DNA of 64,000 bases from Desulfosporosinus meridiei DSM 13257 (GCF_000231385.2 NC_018515.1:4112501-4176500); one strand, 5' to 3'. Counted from the first letter of the stretch, positions 1 to 11,025 are shown. The notes: generated by a model from the letters alone, not told the origin. Numbers and translations: made by a program.

Positions 1-66
1 TTGGATTTATGTATTCCATATTTTCGGCCAAAAACAAAATTCCCACCATTTATCCAGATTGATAAA

Positions 67-141
67 TGGTGGGCCCACTAGGATTCGAACCTAGGACCAA
101 CCCGTTATGAGCGGGGGGCTCTACCGCTGAGCTATGGGCCC
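67..141 (-). tRNA. tRNA with CAT anticodon (Met or Ile2)
   Basis: Reading the minus strand gives a full cloverleaf: acceptor arm GGGCCCA pairing with TGGGCCC, D-loop AGCTCAGCGGTAGAGC, anticodon loop CTCATAA, T-arm GGTTCGAATCC and an encoded 3' CCA. The CAU anticodon fits elongator tRNA-Met or a tRNA-Ile2 whose C34 is modified to lysidine; sequence alone does not separate them. It is not an initiator by its acceptor pairing, since G1 pairs with C72. It lies 18 bp from a tRNA-Asn gene on the same strand. Confidence 0.93.
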
Positions 142-159
142 AAAAAGAACTGATATAAA

Positions 160-234
160 TGGCTCCCCGAGTAGGACTCGAACCTACAACCTACCGGTTA
201 ACAGCCGGTTGCTCCACCATTGAGCTATCGAGGA
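160..234 (-). tRNA. tRNA-Asn (GTT)
   Basis: On the minus strand the acceptor TCCTCGA pairs with TCGGGGA (one G-T pair). The D-arm is AGCTCAATGGTGGAGC, the anticodon loop CTGTTAA gives GTT, the T-loop is GGTTCGAGTCC and CCA is encoded. Asparagine identity is clear from the GTT anticodon. It precedes the CAT tRNA and the two are probably co-transcribed as part of a tRNA cluster that continues to the left of the window. Confidence 0.95.
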
Positions 235-452
235 ATGCTCTGCACGGGTTATTATACGTAATTAACGACCTATAGTCAAGTCTTTGGCAAAAATTTTTAA
301 AGTTTTTTAGGGACGCCTCTTTTTAGCAATTTTAGAATGGGGGAATACTCTATCACACTTCCATAAGGCAAAACGCCGCAGAGGGTAGTTCCGCCTGCGA
401 CGCTGTTCTATCTTTCCCTGAAGTTCTTGGGTTGTAAATCTCAAGAAGACTA

Positions 453-1583
453 TTACTCCAAATAATCCTTCAATTTCTTACTGCGGCTAGGGTGGCGTAA
501 TTTACGCAATGCCTTGGCCTCGATCTGTCGGATACGTTCACGAGTGACACCGAATTCCTGTCCAACTTCCTCTAAAGTCCTGGTGCGTCCGTCATCAAGT
601 CCAAAGCGTAATCTAAGAACTTTTTCTTCGCGAGGGGTCAAGGTCTCTAAGACTTCTTCTAACTGTTCTTTTAACAAGATGAACGAAGCAGCCTCAGCGG
701 GTGCCGGAGCATCATCATCCGGAATGAAATCACCTAGATGAGAATCTTCCTCTTCCCCAATGGGGGTTTCAAGGGACACAGGTTCTTGAGCGATCTTCAT
801 AATCTCCCGAACCCTCTCCACAGGAATATCCATTACTTTTGCAATTTCTTCGGGAGCTGGCTCTCTTCCTAATTCCTGTAAAAGTTGACGAGAAACCCGA
901 ATTAGCTTATTGATAGTTTCAACCATATGCACCGGAATTCTAATGGTTCGAGCTTGATCAGCAATGGCACGGGTAATAGCTTGACGAATCCACCAAGTGG
1001 CATAGGTACTAAACTTAAAGCCTTTAACATAATCAAATTTTTCTACAGCTTTAATCAGACCAAGATTACCTTCCTGGATTAAGTCCAAAAAAAGCATGCC
1101 CCGTCCGACGTAGCGCTTAGCGATACTAACCACAAGGCGCAAGTTTGCCTCAGCTAAGCGGCGTTTTGCTTCTTCGTCACCGTTTTCCATTCGTTTGGCC
1201 AATTCGATTTCCTCATCGGCTGAGAGCAGGGGAACTCGTCCGATTTCTTTTAGGTACATGCGAACAGGATCATCAATTCCTACACCCTCCGGTACAGAAA
1301 GATCCACTTCCGCTTCTTCCTCAACATCATCGTCCGGATCCTCTACAATGTCATCATCTTCGTCAACTTTAACGCCTTTTAAGATTTCCAGTTCAACTTC
1401 CTCAGGCTCCGGCACCACATCTATTCCCATGCGTCCTAGTTGCTGATAGATATCATCAATTTGATCCGCGGAAAGTTCAATTCCTTGAAGAGCATCCATA
1501 ATTTCTTTGTAAGTTAAAGATCCCTTCTTTTTTCCACTTTGAATGAGGGCTTGGACATTGTCAATCTTTTGCTTTTCGTTCAT
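453..1583 (-). CDS. rpoD: RNA polymerase primary sigma factor SigA/RpoD
   Basis: Housekeeping sigma-70 factor that directs RNA polymerase to -35/-10 promoters. It shows an N-terminal region 1.1 ([16 protein letters not shown]), an acidic linker, region 1.2 ([17 protein letters not shown]), the region 2 signature ([35 protein letters not shown]), region 3, and the region 4 helix-turn-helix ([26 protein letters not shown]). The start chosen is the ATG at 1583 with the strong upstream AAGGTGGGGGA site, giving 376 residues, close to B. subtilis SigA (371). A GTG at 1643 overlapping dnaG would add 20 residues not seen in the family. It follows dnaG, the classical arrangement. Confidence 0.97.
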   Translation of the reverse strand: MNEKQKIDNVQALIQSGKKKGSLTYKEIMDALQGIELSADQIDDIYQQLGRMGIDVVPEPEEVELEILKGVKVDEDDDIVEDPDDDVEEEAEVDLSVPEGVGIDDPVRMYLKEIGRVPLLSADEEIELAKRMENGDEEAKRRLAEANLRLVVSIAKRYVGRGMLFLDLIQEGNLGLIKAVEKFDYVKGFKFSTYATWWIRQAITRAIADQARTIRIPVHMVETINKLIRVSRQLLQELGREPAPEEIAKVMDIPVERVREIMKIAQEPVSLETPIGEEEDSHLGDFIPDDDAPAPAEAASFILLKEQLEEVLETLTPREEKVLRLRFGLDDGRTRTLEEVGQEFGVTRERIRQIEAKALRKLRHPSRSKKLKDYLE

Positions 1584-1632
1584 CTGTCCCCCACCTTCCC
1601 TCGGATCATTCTTTTTGGTGCCTATAACCTTA

Positions 1633-3483
1633 CTATTCGCCACGTTTCAACCGCTCTCCTATCTCTTTCAACAGAGCCATAGCCCCTGCCATGTCACCGG
1701 ATTTTTCTAAAGCTGCCATGCGGGCTTGAAGATCCTCGACTCTTTCATTTGCTTGAGTAGAAAGAATCCCTTGGATACAATCATCAAAAAGCCGCTCGGA
1801 ATGGGTTATATCTAACTCTTCCAGGAGTAAACTAGCCAAGCGGCTTTGAACCTGTTCTTCAATGTTAACAGGCAATTTACCCTCCTGATTGAGATAATTA
1901 AAGATTTGCTGATGCTCCGGTACCTTCCAAAAGGATTCTCCCAATTCTGCCTTAATTTTTGGCAAGTATGAAATCTCCTCTATAAGTAACCGTAAAAGAA
2001 TACGTTCGGATCGATACACCTTTAAATGGACAGTTGGTGAAGCTGGAGTATTTTCATCTTGAGAAATAATTTCACCCTTAATATTATCTCTATTTTTCCC
2101 AGAACTAACCTGTTTTTGCTGAGAATATTCGATAAATTGTACATTTTTAGTATTTTTGTTTTCTACTCTATAGATTTCTCGTTGTACCGCCTCAAAAGTT
2201 AGACCTAGTTCAAAACTTAAGAAACGCTCATAACCTTCACGTTCGATTGGACTGCTAACTTTTATGATATCCGGAGCAAGCTTCACGACTAATTCTGCTT
2301 TTTCCTGAATGGTCTGAGGAGGAACTTCCTTAACTAGCGTCCGGTATTTGAACTCAAAATAATTCAAAACCTGACCTAATACTTTTCCAAAGTCCTCGGC
2401 TCCATACCTTTTCAGGAACTCATCAGGGTCTTTTGCTCCTCTTAAAGTAGCTACATCCAAGCGGATTCCCGCATCTCGAAGAATTTCTCCTCCTCTTAAC
2501 GCAGCCTGGATTCCGGCCTCGTCAGAATCATAAAGCAGGATGACATGCTGTGTATACCGTCTTAATAGCTTGGCCTGATCCCTTGTTAAGGCTGTCCCCA
2601 AAGAGGCGACTGCATTGGGATAGCCGGCATTCTGAAGAGCTATGACATCCATATAGCCTTCAACCAAAAGGGCATAACCTTTCTCCCGAATTCCTTGATG
2701 GGCCCGATGTATGCCATATAGCTGATGCCCCTTGTTAAAGAACTCGCTTTCCGGAGAGTTAAGGTATTTAGGAAGAGAATCATCTAGAACTCGACCGCCA
2801 AATCCAATTGAATGGTTTCGTCGGTCAAGAATACTAAAGAGGACACGGTTTCGAAAGCGATCATAATAACCTGCGCCTTTGCCTTGGGTTCCCCTTTCTA
2901 TCGCCAGCCCATTCTCTACTAATTCATTTGGCTGCACTCCTCGTTCCTTCATGAAAGTTAGTAACCCATCCCAGCGATCAGGTGCATAACCCAGACGAAA
3001 GCTCTTCATGGTATCTGGGTCAACCCCGCGTTTTGAGAAATAGAGTCTTCCAACTTCTCCTTCAGGTGCATTAAGTAAAAGTTCATGAAAATAGCTGGTA
3101 GCTAATTCATGGATTTCTTCAAAACGCTGTCGACGTCGATTTGCTTCCCGTTCACGCGGAGATAATTCTTTCTCAGGTAATGCCACACCATATCTAGAGG
3201 CCAAATTCTGAACACATTCCATGAAGGACCAGTTCTCCCTTTTCATAAGAAAAGAAAAAACATTCCCTCCAACATTGCAGCCAAAACAGTAAAACATTTG
3301 TTTTTCAGGGGTTACTGTAAAACTAGGAGTTTTTTCCGTATGAAAAGGACAAAGCCCCAAATAAGTTTTCCCTTTACGCTGCAAGCTTACATATTCAGAT
3401 ATAATCTCTACAATATCTGTGCGTAATCGCACTTCCTCGATAACTTCTTCCGGCATAAATTCTTGATGAAGTCTAATATCCAC
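1633..3483 (-). CDS. dnaG: DNA primase DnaG
   Basis: Synthesises RNA primers at the replication fork. The N-terminal zinc finger ([11 protein letters not shown], then CFGCNVGG, residues about 46-70), the catalytic core ([26 protein letters not shown], Toprim acidic motif LLYDSDEAG) and a C-terminal DnaB-interacting region are present. At 616 residues it is normal length. The GTG start has a close AGGAGA/AGGCG ribosome site; an internal ATG ten codons in has no good site. It lies upstream of rpoD and probably forms an operon with it. Confidence 0.97.
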   Translation of the reverse strand: MDIRLHQEFMPEEVIEEVRLRTDIVEIISEYVSLQRKGKTYLGLCPFHTEKTPSFTVTPEKQMFYCFGCNVGGNVFSFLMKRENWSFMECVQNLASRYGVALPEKELSPREREANRRRQRFEEIHELATSYFHELLLNAPEGEVGRLYFSKRGVDPDTMKSFRLGYAPDRWDGLLTFMKERGVQPNELVENGLAIERGTQGKGAGYYDRFRNRVLFSILDRRNHSIGFGGRVLDDSLPKYLNSPESEFFNKGHQLYGIHRAHQGIREKGYALLVEGYMDVIALQNAGYPNAVASLGTALTRDQAKLLRRYTQHVILLYDSDEAGIQAALRGGEILRDAGIRLDVATLRGAKDPDEFLKRYGAEDFGKVLGQVLNYFEFKYRTLVKEVPPQTIQEKAELVVKLAPDIIKVSSPIEREGYERFLSFELGLTFEAVQREIYRVENKNTKNVQFIEYSQQKQVSSGKNRDNIKGEIISQDENTPASPTVHLKVYRSERILLRLLIEEISYLPKIKAELGESFWKVPEHQQIFNYLNQEGKLPVNIEEQVQSRLASLLLEELDITHSERLFDDCIQGILSTQANERVEDLQARMAALEKSGDMAGAMALLKEIGERLKRGE

Positions 3484-3851
3484 GTCTCCTACGCCTTTCA
3501 GTTTCCAGCCACACTTTGTTTATTTTGTCAACCCTTACATATACATTTCTTTCGCCGAAACTTCATAAAATCCTCTTTTTTAGTTCTTCATTCGGTGAAT
3601 CTGTTTTAGTGAGGGTAAAATCATCTTCTTCAACTGTATTAATTCTTCTTTTTCAAGGATAATACCTTCTTACTTCGACAATTATTTTGGGAAAAGTAAT
3701 TATTTATGATCAGTTGCCTTAAAACAAGAATCAATACCTTAGCCCTTTCGCTCATTTAAAAAGCATGATAGTATATATAAAAGATTGGACTAGTGCCGAT
3801 GGACGAACATTAAGCTCATATGTCAATGAATTTAAGGAAGGTGAATGTTTT
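3484..3851. other. Intergenic region between divergent dnaG and the GerMN gene
   Basis: AT-rich DNA between the divergent dnaG and lipoprotein genes. It must hold promoters for both, but I see no convincing -35/-10 pair, RNA motif or repeat. A longer in-frame start at 3765 for the plus-strand gene lies here; it lacks a ribosome site and would put a hydrophilic stretch ahead of the signal peptide. Confidence 0.4.
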
Positions 3852-4439
3852 ATGACAAAGAGATCAATACGTACAATTATTTTAGCTCTGACTTTTTGCC
3901 TGTTGCTGGCAGGTGCCTTTCTGACAGGGTGCAATTCCTCCAAAGCTCAGGTTGATAATAAACCTTCAGATACAGCAACCACCCCGCCGCCTTCCAATAC
4001 GGACACAATAGAGCAACCCAAAAGCTCCCAACAAATAAAGCTTTATTTCCCTAACTCAGATGCTACAGGGTTAGTTTCTTTTGAACGAACCGTTGAAGTA
4101 AAGGATCAGGCAGTTATTAAGGCAATGTTTAGCGAATTAGCTAACCCTCCCAGTGGATATGAACCCCCGCTCCCAGCGGGAACCACTCTACTTGACGCTA
4201 CGGTAAGTGCAGATGGAATAGCTACGATTAATCTCTCTAAGGAGTTTAAAGCTAACTTTGGGGGAGGCTCTACCGAGGAACAAATGACCATATATAGTAT
4301 CGTAAACAGCTTAACGACCCTTCCTAATATCCGGAGTGTCCAGTTTCTTCTGGAGGGTGCAAAACACGCTGGCATTCTCGGTCATTTGGATACCCACGAT
4401 CCAATTAAACGCGATGAGAGCTTAATTATCAAATCCTAG
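3852..4439 (+). CDS. GerMN-domain lipoprotein
   Basis: Predicted exported lipoprotein of 195 residues. A basic N-terminus and hydrophobic helix (TIILALTFCLLLAGAFLTGC) end in a lipobox, LTGC, with Cys about residue 27. A Pro/Thr-rich linker follows, then a GerMN domain (IKLYFPNSDA, PPLPAGTTLLDATVSADGIATINLS, YSIVNSLTTLPNIRSVQFLLEG). GerM proteins act in spore cortex/coat assembly and germination in Bacillus; related domains occur in other envelope lipoproteins. The ATG at 3852 is chosen for its upstream AAGGAAGGTG site and because it begins directly at the signal peptide. It is one of the few plus-strand genes. Confidence 0.87.
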   Translation: MTKRSIRTIILALTFCLLLAGAFLTGCNSSKAQVDNKPSDTATTPPPSNTDTIEQPKSSQQIKLYFPNSDATGLVSFERTVEVKDQAVIKAMFSELANPPSGYEPPLPAGTTLLDATVSADGIATINLSKEFKANFGGGSTEEQMTIYSIVNSLTTLPNIRSVQFLLEGAKHAGILGHLDTHDPIKRDESLIIKS

Positions 4440-4564
4440 CTAATCCATAGTAGATTCCTTTGCTTTGTCTCTTTATTCAATAGACACACTAACTATCTTA
4501 TGTCTGATAGCTTTATTTTACTTCTCTAAGACAAAACTTATACTTTAATTATGGAATATATTAC

Positions 4565-4600
4565 AAAAGTGGTTGAGATTTAAATCTCAACCACTTTTTC
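4565..4600. terminator. Bidirectional intrinsic terminator
   Basis: A perfect inverted repeat (each arm AAAAGTGGTTGAGATTT) with almost no loop, followed on the plus strand by TTTTT. It sits between the convergent GerMN and dgt genes and can serve both. Confidence 0.8.
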
Positions 4601-4609
4601 ATTATCTTT

Positions 4610-5605
4610 TTACTTCCGAGGAATAAATAAGCTTTGAAAAAGATCAATGGCATAATTATCCGTTAGACCTGAAATGTAGTCTACAACCGCTGTAATTTTA
4701 TCACCACCAGCCCAAACCAAAAAGTTCTGAGGAAGTTTTGAAAAGTTCTGACTGTAATAATGATAAAGTGCTTGCACTATGTACTGACCTTTCTCCCTTT
4801 CTTCCCGCAAATTCAAACTGGTGTAGACCCTTGCAAACATAAATTGTCTAAACTCATTCATTGCAGCACTGATCTCAACAGACTGTTTAATTTGATTTTG
4901 TCCATTAGACGCTTCTATCATATCCACCACCATTGTGGTAATCATGTCACTTGGTTTCACCCCCAGCATTCTCTTAACATTTGGGGGCAAGTCACTTTCA
5001 GTCAGCAAGCCCGCCCTTAAAGCATCATCATAATCATGACACAGATAAGCAATCCTATCTCCCGTTTTAACGATCTGACCTTCCAAGGTCTTCGGAATAC
5101 CTTCACCAGTGTGATTTAAGATTCCGTCCAGAACACAATCGGTAAGATTTAAACCCAGACCATCCTTAGCCAGTACCTTGAGGATACGAATGGATTGTTC
5201 ATTGTGCTCAAAATGGCCAATAATACGTCTTAGAGCCTCTTCCCCAACATGACCAAAGGGAGTATGCCCGACATCATGCCCTAAAGCTATGGCTTCAATA
5301 AGATCTTCGTTCAACTGAAGCCCTCGGCCAATAGTGCGACATATTTGGGATACTTCTAAACTATGAGTCATTCTAGTCCGATAGTGATCCCCTGAAGGAG
5401 CAATGTACACCTGGGTTTTATGTTTAAGACGACGAAATGGTTTGCTATGCAAAATCCGATCTCGATCCCGTTGAAATTTCGTGCGAATCGGGCACTCTTC
5501 TTCCAGACCCTGGCGTTTAGCATCTTTGCTTTTTGCTGCATAGGGTGAGAGTCGCGTTTCCTCATCTTTTTCTGAGCGTTGACGAATGTTCATGATCCCG
5601 CTCAT
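4610..5605 (-). CDS. dgt: Deoxyguanosinetriphosphate triphosphohydrolase-like protein (HD domain)
   Basis: HD-superfamily dNTPase of 331 residues, expected to hydrolyse dGTP/dNTPs to deoxynucleosides and triphosphate. The family start RLSPYAAKSKDAKR, CPIRTKFQRDRDRILHSKPFRRLKHKTQVY, the metal-binding H (THSLEVSQICRTI) and HD pair (IALGHDVGHTPFGHVGEEAL), and DRIAYLCHDYDDA are all visible. The ATG at 5605 has a strong AAGGGGGGA site. In many Clostridia dgt lies just upstream of dnaG-rpoD; here a GerMN gene has come between them. Confidence 0.93.
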   Translation of the reverse strand: MSGIMNIRQRSEKDEETRLSPYAAKSKDAKRQGLEEECPIRTKFQRDRDRILHSKPFRRLKHKTQVYIAPSGDHYRTRMTHSLEVSQICRTIGRGLQLNEDLIEAIALGHDVGHTPFGHVGEEALRRIIGHFEHNEQSIRILKVLAKDGLGLNLTDCVLDGILNHTGEGIPKTLEGQIVKTGDRIAYLCHDYDDALRAGLLTESDLPPNVKRMLGVKPSDMITTMVVDMIEASNGQNQIKQSVEISAAMNEFRQFMFARVYTSLNLREEREKGQYIVQALYHYYSQNFSKLPQNFLVWAGGDKITAVVDYISGLTDNYAIDLFQSLFIPRK

Positions 5606-5899
5606 CTAAATCCCCCCTTGTCTTAAAAACTGTTCCCTAAACAGATCTCTTTTCATTTTAGCATAATGACCGGATAAATACCTGCATACTTAGGGAAGAG
5701 CAGAAATGGCTGGCCAGAGCCTGTGCCGGCTTCTTAACATTCAGATTACTTAACAAGTCCCAAGAATTAGACACTGTCCCTAGATTTTTTGTTTGGTAAA
5801 ATAATCCTAGAAGGAATCTCAAAGATAAATGTCGAATATCTAAACAATCTGTTGTATGTATCATAATTTACTCTTTATTTGAAGAAAGAAGGAAAATAA

Positions 5900-7588
5900 T
5901 TGAATTTAAGTATAAAAACTAAACTAGTCATAATCATTGTTGCTTTAGTGTTTGTAGCAACAACAGTAATAACGGTATTTTCGATTAGAACACTTCATAG
6001 TGGAATGATGACAATGGCCCAAGAAAAATTGCACTCCGATCTTGCTCTCAGTAATTCGATTATCGATAAATCATTTCCGGGAGATTGGTCGATCCAAGAT
6101 AACAAACTTTATAAAGGTGATAGGGTCATAAATGACAGTACGATTGTTGACCAAATTGGTGAACTTTCTAATGATAATGTGACAATTTTCCAGGGAAATA
6201 CTCGTATCGCTACAAACGTTAAAAAAGAAGATGGTACACGGGCTGTCGGTACAACGGTGTCATCCGAAGTTGAAGAGATCACCCTTAAAGAGGGTAAAAC
6301 CTACAAGGGAGAAGCAGTTGTAGTTGGGGTGAAAAACCAAACCATCTATGAACCTATAATTGATAAGCAAGGTAAAGTTATAGGTATGACGTTTATTGGA
6401 GTGCCAATTTCACTGATTGAAACTTTAGTGTCTGGGCTTAGTAATAAAATCGTTATCTTTATAGTCATTGAACTATTGATATCAGCCTTGGTCATTTGGG
6501 TAATAGTATCACGTACTTTAAGACGCCTCCATCATATTGTGAATTCTGCCGATAAGATCGCCCAGGGTGATCTATCTATTGAAGCACTTAATTCTAACTA
6601 TAAAGATGAATTTGGACAATTAAGCAGTTCATTCAATACTATGGCTGATAATCTAAGGGATTTAGTCCAACATGTTGCTAGGGCATCAGAGCAGGTTGCT
6701 GATTCATCTCGCGAAATGTTAACCATCACCGAGCAAAGTGCAGAGGCCTCCGCTCAAATAGCTGGATCAATTGAGAAAGTGGCAGTTGGCTCTGCTGACC
6801 AGGTTAATTCAATAGCAGATACTGTCCAGGCTATTGAACAATTATCTGCCAGCACTCAGCAGGTTGCCGCTACGAGCAATGAGATAGCTTTATTGACAGC
6901 TAAAACGACTCAAACCACTAATCTGGGCCAAGATGCTATTAATTTAGTGGTTGTCCGGATGGATAGTATCAATCAAAAAACAGAGCAGGTTCAACAGACT
7001 GTTCAGAAGTTGTCGGAAAGCTCGGAGCAGATCAACGAAATTATTACAGTTATCACTGGAATAAGTGAACAAACAAATCTTCTGGCTCTTAATGCAGCAA
7101 TTGAAGCAGCACGAGCCGGAGAACAAGGACGAGGATTTGCTGTAGTTGCTGATGAAGTTAGAAAACTAGCTGAACAATCTAAGGAAGCTGCTCAAAGGAT
7201 TGCAATGTTAATTCAAGCGAACGAAAATAATATTAACGAAGCAGTAAGTGCCATGGACGCTGAAACTAAAGATGTTAAAGCCGGTATAGACACTGTAGAT
7301 GCTGCAGGAAAATTATTTCAAGATATCACCAAGCTGGTTCTTCAAGTCTCTAATCAAGTCCAAGAAATATCCGCTACCACTCAAACAATAGCCAGTGGTA
7401 CAGAAAAAATAGTCTCTGCCACTCAGAACATTGACCGAATTAGTCAAGATGCCGCAGATCAGACTCAAACTGTATCGGCAGCTGTAGAAGAGCAGACTGC
7501 TTCCCTGGAACAAATTAACTTGTCGAGTAAAGAGTTAGTTGCCATGGTTCAGGATTTACAAGAAATTGTTAGTGCTTTTAAACTTTAG
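5900..7588 (+). CDS. Methyl-accepting chemotaxis protein (Cache sensor)
   Basis: Membrane chemoreceptor of 562 residues. TM1 is about residues 8-28; an extracellular single-Cache-like sensor of about 150 residues (ending [20 protein letters not shown]) follows. TM2 is about 183-203, then a HAMP domain ([17 protein letters not shown]) and the conserved signalling hairpin ([35 protein letters not shown], written here as a landmark around residues 393-428). The start is TTG with an AGAAGG site. No C-terminal CheR-tether pentapeptide is seen. The ligand is unknown. Its stop overlaps the convergent histidine kinase stop by 11 bp. Confidence 0.93.
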   Translation: MNLSIKTKLVIIIVALVFVATTVITVFSIRTLHSGMMTMAQEKLHSDLALSNSIIDKSFPGDWSIQDNKLYKGDRVINDSTIVDQIGELSNDNVTIFQGNTRIATNVKKEDGTRAVGTTVSSEVEEITLKEGKTYKGEAVVVGVKNQTIYEPIIDKQGKVIGMTFIGVPISLIETLVSGLSNKIVIFIVIELLISALVIWVIVSRTLRRLHHIVNSADKIAQGDLSIEALNSNYKDEFGQLSSSFNTMADNLRDLVQHVARASEQVADSSREMLTITEQSAEASAQIAGSIEKVAVGSADQVNSIADTVQAIEQLSASTQQVAATSNEIALLTAKTTQTTNLGQDAINLVVVRMDSINQKTEQVQQTVQKLSESSEQINEIITVITGISEQTNLLALNAAIEAARAGEQGRGFAVVADEVRKLAEQSKEAAQRIAMLIQANENNINEAVSAMDAETKDVKAGIDTVDAAGKLFQDITKLVLQVSNQVQEISATTQTIASGTEKIVSATQNIDRISQDAADQTQTVSAAVEEQTASLEQINLSSKELVAMVQDLQEIVSAFKL

Positions 7589-9437
7589 GATTACCAAGGG
7601 GCAGCTTAATCTCTACGACAGTACCTCTCTCCAACTCGCTCTGCACGGAAACCGAAGCATCCTGGAGTTCGATTAAGTGCTTTGCGATAGCCAGGCCGAG
7701 CCCGGTACCTCCGCTGTTTCTTGATTTATCGGTTTTATAAAAACGATCCCAGATATAAGGCAATTCTTCCGCTGCAATTCCATAACCTTGATCGCGAATT
7801 ATGATCGAAAGGGTCTTAATATCAAATAGGCTTGTTGCAACGGTCACTGTGGTGTTCACCGGCGAATATTTGACAGCATTGTCCAGAAATATTACCAGCA
7901 GTTGGCGTAAGCGATCATAATCTCCTTCAAAGGCGGGAATATCTTGTTTAGTAAGATACTCAACTTTAATTCCTTTTCTTCCGGCAATAGTCGCAAAATT
8001 TCTCACCACATCTTCAAGAAGATCTGGCATGTACAGCTTTTCTTTATTCATTTTAATTTTGCCGGCTTGAAGACGAGAAAGCTCCAAAAGATCTCCTACC
8101 AATCGTTCCAACCCGCGGGTTTCCGAAAGCATCCTTTGGTGGTAACGTTTAATCTCCTGGCTGTTTTCTACCGTTCCATCCACCATGGCTTCAAGGGATC
8201 CACGAATGACGGTCAGAGGCGTGCGAAATTCATGAGACACATTGGCCACGAAGTCCCGTCGTAGTTGTTCAAGCCGCTCACTCTTACTAATATCCTGAAC
8301 TAAGGCAACACTCCCTGTCACCATTCCCGAATTATCGACAATTGGCGAAAGAGTAAACATAAGCTTTTTACCCAACCAATCTTTGAGTACTTGAGAGGTC
8401 TTTTTTTCCTCCGTTACTTTAGTAAGCTGGGCCTCAATTTTCAAATCATTGAGGTCTTTTTCTATGTCTTCATTTAAATAGGGATGAGGTCTATTCATAA
8501 TTTCCGAAAGTGCAGAATTGACACTTATGGGTTTAAGAGTCATGTCAAAGGCTACGATTCCATCTGAAATACTCCCTATGATGTCTTTGAGTTTTCCTTT
8601 CTCCTGAAAAAGCTGATTAATCGTATAACCTAACTTACCGGCCAAAAGGTCAAGGGAATTCCCCAATTGACCCAACTCATCTTCGCGATTAACTCCTGTT
8701 TTAACTGAATAATTTCCTTGCGTCATTTCTAAGGCTGTTAGGTTCATGGCCTTCAAGGGACGGGTAAAGAGCAAAGAGTAGAAAACACCTAAACCCAGGG
8801 CTAGCACAAGCGCCCCCAGAAGACTGACTGCTAAAATTCGAACTGCCTTATTGACTGTTGCAGTAATTCCCGTAACCGGGGAATGGAGAAGTACGGAGCC
8901 AATAACTTGATGGTCGGAATCAATAATCGGTACGCCTACTGTCAGAGTTGCTTCATCGTAGACACTGCTAAAATTTTCACTGACCGATTCTTGGCCACTT
9001 AAAACCCCCTCAATAACTTTTTCAGCCTCCTGGGGGAGAGGCTCTGAGTTAAAAGGCTGCCCTTGCCTCATACCCATACCCCTTCCTGTACCCGGGCCTG
9101 TGCCTTGGCCTGCACCAGCTCCTCTACCTTTGCCAAAACCCATTCCGGACATCAAAGAGAGGTTCCCCTGCTTGTCAGTAATCCACACCTTTGCCTCAGT
9201 CATCCTATCCAGGAAGCGCATAGATCCAGCGAAGCCCCCAAACTGACCACTGCTTTGGGAGTTCTCGGCAATCACCTCCGCTATACTTCGGGCACGGTCC
9301 AGCATAGTTTGTTCTCGGCTGCTGAAGGTATACTGCCTGAACATTTGAATAAATAATCCCCCTATGACTAACATAGAAATGAGCACTATTCCAACAAAAC
9401 CAGCCGTTAATTTTAACGCAATACTTTTCTTAAACAT
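7578..9437 (-). CDS. Sensor histidine kinase with glycine-rich extracellular segment
   Basis: Membrane sensor kinase, 619 residues. TM1 is about 10-32. An extracytoplasmic domain of about 155 residues contains a Gly-rich run ([20 protein letters not shown], about 101-120, then GMGMRQGQ). TM2 is about 197-220, followed by HAMP, a PAS-like domain (about 285-395), HisKA with His in [10 protein letters not shown] and HATPase_c with DNAVKYS, DQGYGIA and [13 protein letters not shown]. It overlaps the upstream regulator by 8 bp, so the pair is translationally coupled. The layout is ResE/WalK-like; the signal is unknown. Confidence 0.93.
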   Translation of the reverse strand: MFKKSIALKLTAGFVGIVLISMLVIGGLFIQMFRQYTFSSREQTMLDRARSIAEVIAENSQSSGQFGGFAGSMRFLDRMTEAKVWITDKQGNLSLMSGMGFGKGRGAGAGQGTGPGTGRGMGMRQGQPFNSEPLPQEAEKVIEGVLSGQESVSENFSSVYDEATLTVGVPIIDSDHQVIGSVLLHSPVTGITATVNKAVRILAVSLLGALVLALGLGVFYSLLFTRPLKAMNLTALEMTQGNYSVKTGVNREDELGQLGNSLDLLAGKLGYTINQLFQEKGKLKDIIGSISDGIVAFDMTLKPISVNSALSEIMNRPHPYLNEDIEKDLNDLKIEAQLTKVTEEKKTSQVLKDWLGKKLMFTLSPIVDNSGMVTGSVALVQDISKSERLEQLRRDFVANVSHEFRTPLTVIRGSLEAMVDGTVENSQEIKRYHQRMLSETRGLERLVGDLLELSRLQAGKIKMNKEKLYMPDLLEDVVRNFATIAGRKGIKVEYLTKQDIPAFEGDYDRLRQLLVIFLDNAVKYSPVNTTVTVATSLFDIKTLSIIIRDQGYGIAAEELPYIWDRFYKTDKSRNSGGTGLGLAIAKHLIELQDASVSVQSELERGTVVEIKLPLGNPKV

Positions 9438-10122
9438 GCTTCACCTCAAATTTATACCCTACTCCCCAAATGGTCTTTATCTCCCAGCCAAAGGTTTGAG
9501 AAGAAGCTATTTTTGATCTTAACCGCTTAAGATGAGTGTCCACTGTACGAGCATCTCCAAAATACTCATACCCCCACACACTGTTTAAAAGGTTATCTCT
9601 TGAGAAAACTTTTCCCGGATTTGATGCCAGGATCCATAGTATTTCCAGTTCCTTTTTTGTAAGGCTGACGGGTCGCCCTTCGATTATTACTTCATAATCC
9701 GAAATGTTAATTTCCAAGCCGGGATAATGGATAATGTCTTTGCTTTGCCCCTCTGAAATATCAAGGCGCCTTAATACTGCACGAATGCGCGCCATGACCT
9801 CCGCTGGACTAAAAGGCTTTACAATGTAGTCGTCTGCTCCAATATCAAGGCCCATAATGCGATCGCCATCTTCGCCTTTGGCGGTAATCATGATAATCGG
9901 CACATTAGAACTCTGACGAATTTCCCGACAAACCGCAAACCCATCCTTCTTGGGCATTAAGACATCAAGTAATACGAGTAGGGGTCTATATTCCCCAAGC
10001 TTCGCTATAGCCTCTTCCCCATCATGGGCAATAATTGGAAGAAAACCTTCTTTAGTGACATAGGTACTTAGTATTTCTAGAATGCCCTCACTATCATCGG
10101 CAATCAATATGTATTTGTTCAT
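9430..10122 (-). CDS. OmpR/PhoB-family response regulator
   Basis: DNA-binding regulator of 230 residues, partner of the overlapping kinase. The receiver domain has acidic pocket residues (ADDSEG), phospho-acceptor Asp in LLVLLDVLMPKKDG, T in ITAKGEDGD and K in DDYIVKPFSPAEV. The C-terminal winged helix ends DARTVDTHLKRLRSKI and IWGVGYKFE. The ATG at 10122 follows GAGGGGGGATGG; a longer in-frame start at 10152 lacks a site. Confidence 0.94.
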   Translation of the reverse strand: MNKYILIADDSEGILEILSTYVTKEGFLPIIAHDGEEAIAKLGEYRPLLVLLDVLMPKKDGFAVCREIRQSSNVPIIMITAKGEDGDRIMGLDIGADDYIVKPFSPAEVMARIRAVLRRLDISEGQSKDIIHYPGLEINISDYEVIIEGRPVSLTKKELEILWILASNPGKVFSRDNLLNSVWGYEYFGDARTVDTHLKRLRSKIASSQTFGWEIKTIWGVGYKFEVKHV

Positions 10123-10315
10123 AAGCCATCCCCCCTCTTTTAAGTCTATCACTTATAAAAATAGTGTTTGTGTCATAAATGTGACATTTAAAAATGTAGG
10201 AAGTCGTTTTATCACTTATGGATCAATTACTTTATTGAATACTATTACTCTTTAGGTCATACTCCTTCTTGTTTTTCAGTTGTCCTCTCCTCACAACAGT
10301 ACCCCAAAATTATAG

Positions 10316-10348
10316 CCATAATCTCGTCTATTCCCTGAGAGATTATGG
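10316..10348 (-). terminator. Hairpin downstream of ccdC-like gene
   Basis: Perfect 10-bp stem CCATAATCTC / GAGATTATGG with an 11-nt loop, just after the ccdC-like stop codon. The following minus-strand sequence is AT-rich but has only a short T tract, so it is a moderate terminator or mRNA 3' stabiliser. Confidence 0.5.
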
Positions 10349-10376
10349 CCACGGTTATTCTTTACCCAAGCAAAAA

Positions 10377-10865
10377 TCACACTTTATGGAGTTGTCGTTC
10401 TAACCGTTTAAATCCTATGTACATACTAATTCGCCAGGGCAGAATCATACTAAAGGCTAAGACGAAGAAAATTCCGGTCATTTGAGCAGGATCGATTTGA
10501 ATGGCTTCAGCAAGGATAATCTTCCCGATCATTCGCAAAGCGACTAGACTTATCAGGGCTACTAAAAAAAACTTTGATCTTCGGAGATAGATTTGGTTGT
10601 CCCTTATTTCAAATTTAGATGTTTTTATTAAGATGACAGAAAAAAGCATGCCCATCATAACTGAACTTATCAGCTCTAGTAGGGTTGGTCTAAACATTGG
10701 CAAAATAAACATACTCCCACCAGTAGCCATGAAAAATGGAGGTAAAATAATCATTTTTGCCACTGCTGGTTTTTTTGTGTTTTTCACTCGTACCAAATTG
10801 ACTACAACAACCATTAACAAGGACACGACAATTGATGCAACCACTAGGAATTGTTTTGTCAACAT
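10377..10865 (-). CDS. CcdC-like (DUF1453) membrane protein
   Basis: Integral membrane protein of 162 residues with about four to five hydrophobic segments (VVASIVVSLLMVVVVNLV, MIILPPFFMATGGSMFILP, LLELISSVMMGMLFSVILI, FFLVALISLVALRMI, GIFFVLAFSMILPW). PPFFMATGGSMF and the closing RISMYIGFKRLERQL match the CcdC family linked to cytochrome c biogenesis clusters; its biochemical role is not established. The ATG at 10865 is preceded by GAAAGGTTAATT and gives the family length (about 160). It stands alone between two hairpins. Confidence 0.82.
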   Translation of the reverse strand: MLTKQFLVVASIVVSLLMVVVVNLVRVKNTKKPAVAKMIILPPFFMATGGSMFILPMFRPTLLELISSVMMGMLFSVILIKTSKFEIRDNQIYLRRSKFFLVALISLVALRMIGKIILAEAIQIDPAQMTGIFFVLAFSMILPWRISMYIGFKRLERQLHKV

Positions 10866-10918
10866 AATTAACCTTTCTATCTCGCGATTACGCCTATTCC
10901 AGTTTACACACATTATAA

Positions 10919-10956
10919 TATAACTCTTTGCCTTAATAATAAAGCAAAGAGTTAAT
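10919..10956. terminator. Intrinsic terminator after the ABC permease operon
   Basis: Stem TAACTCTTTGC / GCAAAGAGTTA (11 bp perfect) with a 12-nt loop, AT-rich on both sides. It lies between the permease gene and the ccdC-like gene, both minus strand, and ends the five-gene operon above it. Confidence 0.65.
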
Positions 10957-11025
10957 ATTAGCAGACATAAAGAGCTATCCGACTCTTAATGTGGCTACTT
11001 ATTATTCAGTTTTTCTATAGAGCTT

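Noticed and set aside
1195-1446. Plus-strand Ser-rich frame inside rpoD
   Set aside because: Shadow of the acidic linker of SigA on the other strand.
3765-3851. Upstream extension of the GerMN lipoprotein
   Set aside because: No ribosome site, and it would bury the signal peptide 30 residues inside the protein.
5658-5864. Minus-strand frame of 68 codons between dgt and the chemoreceptor
   Set aside because: No ribosome site, low-complexity composition and no recognisable family; treated as noncoding.
5640-5899. c-di-GMP riboswitch before the chemoreceptor gene
   Set aside because: The conserved GEMM core is not present; no RNA motif can be supported.
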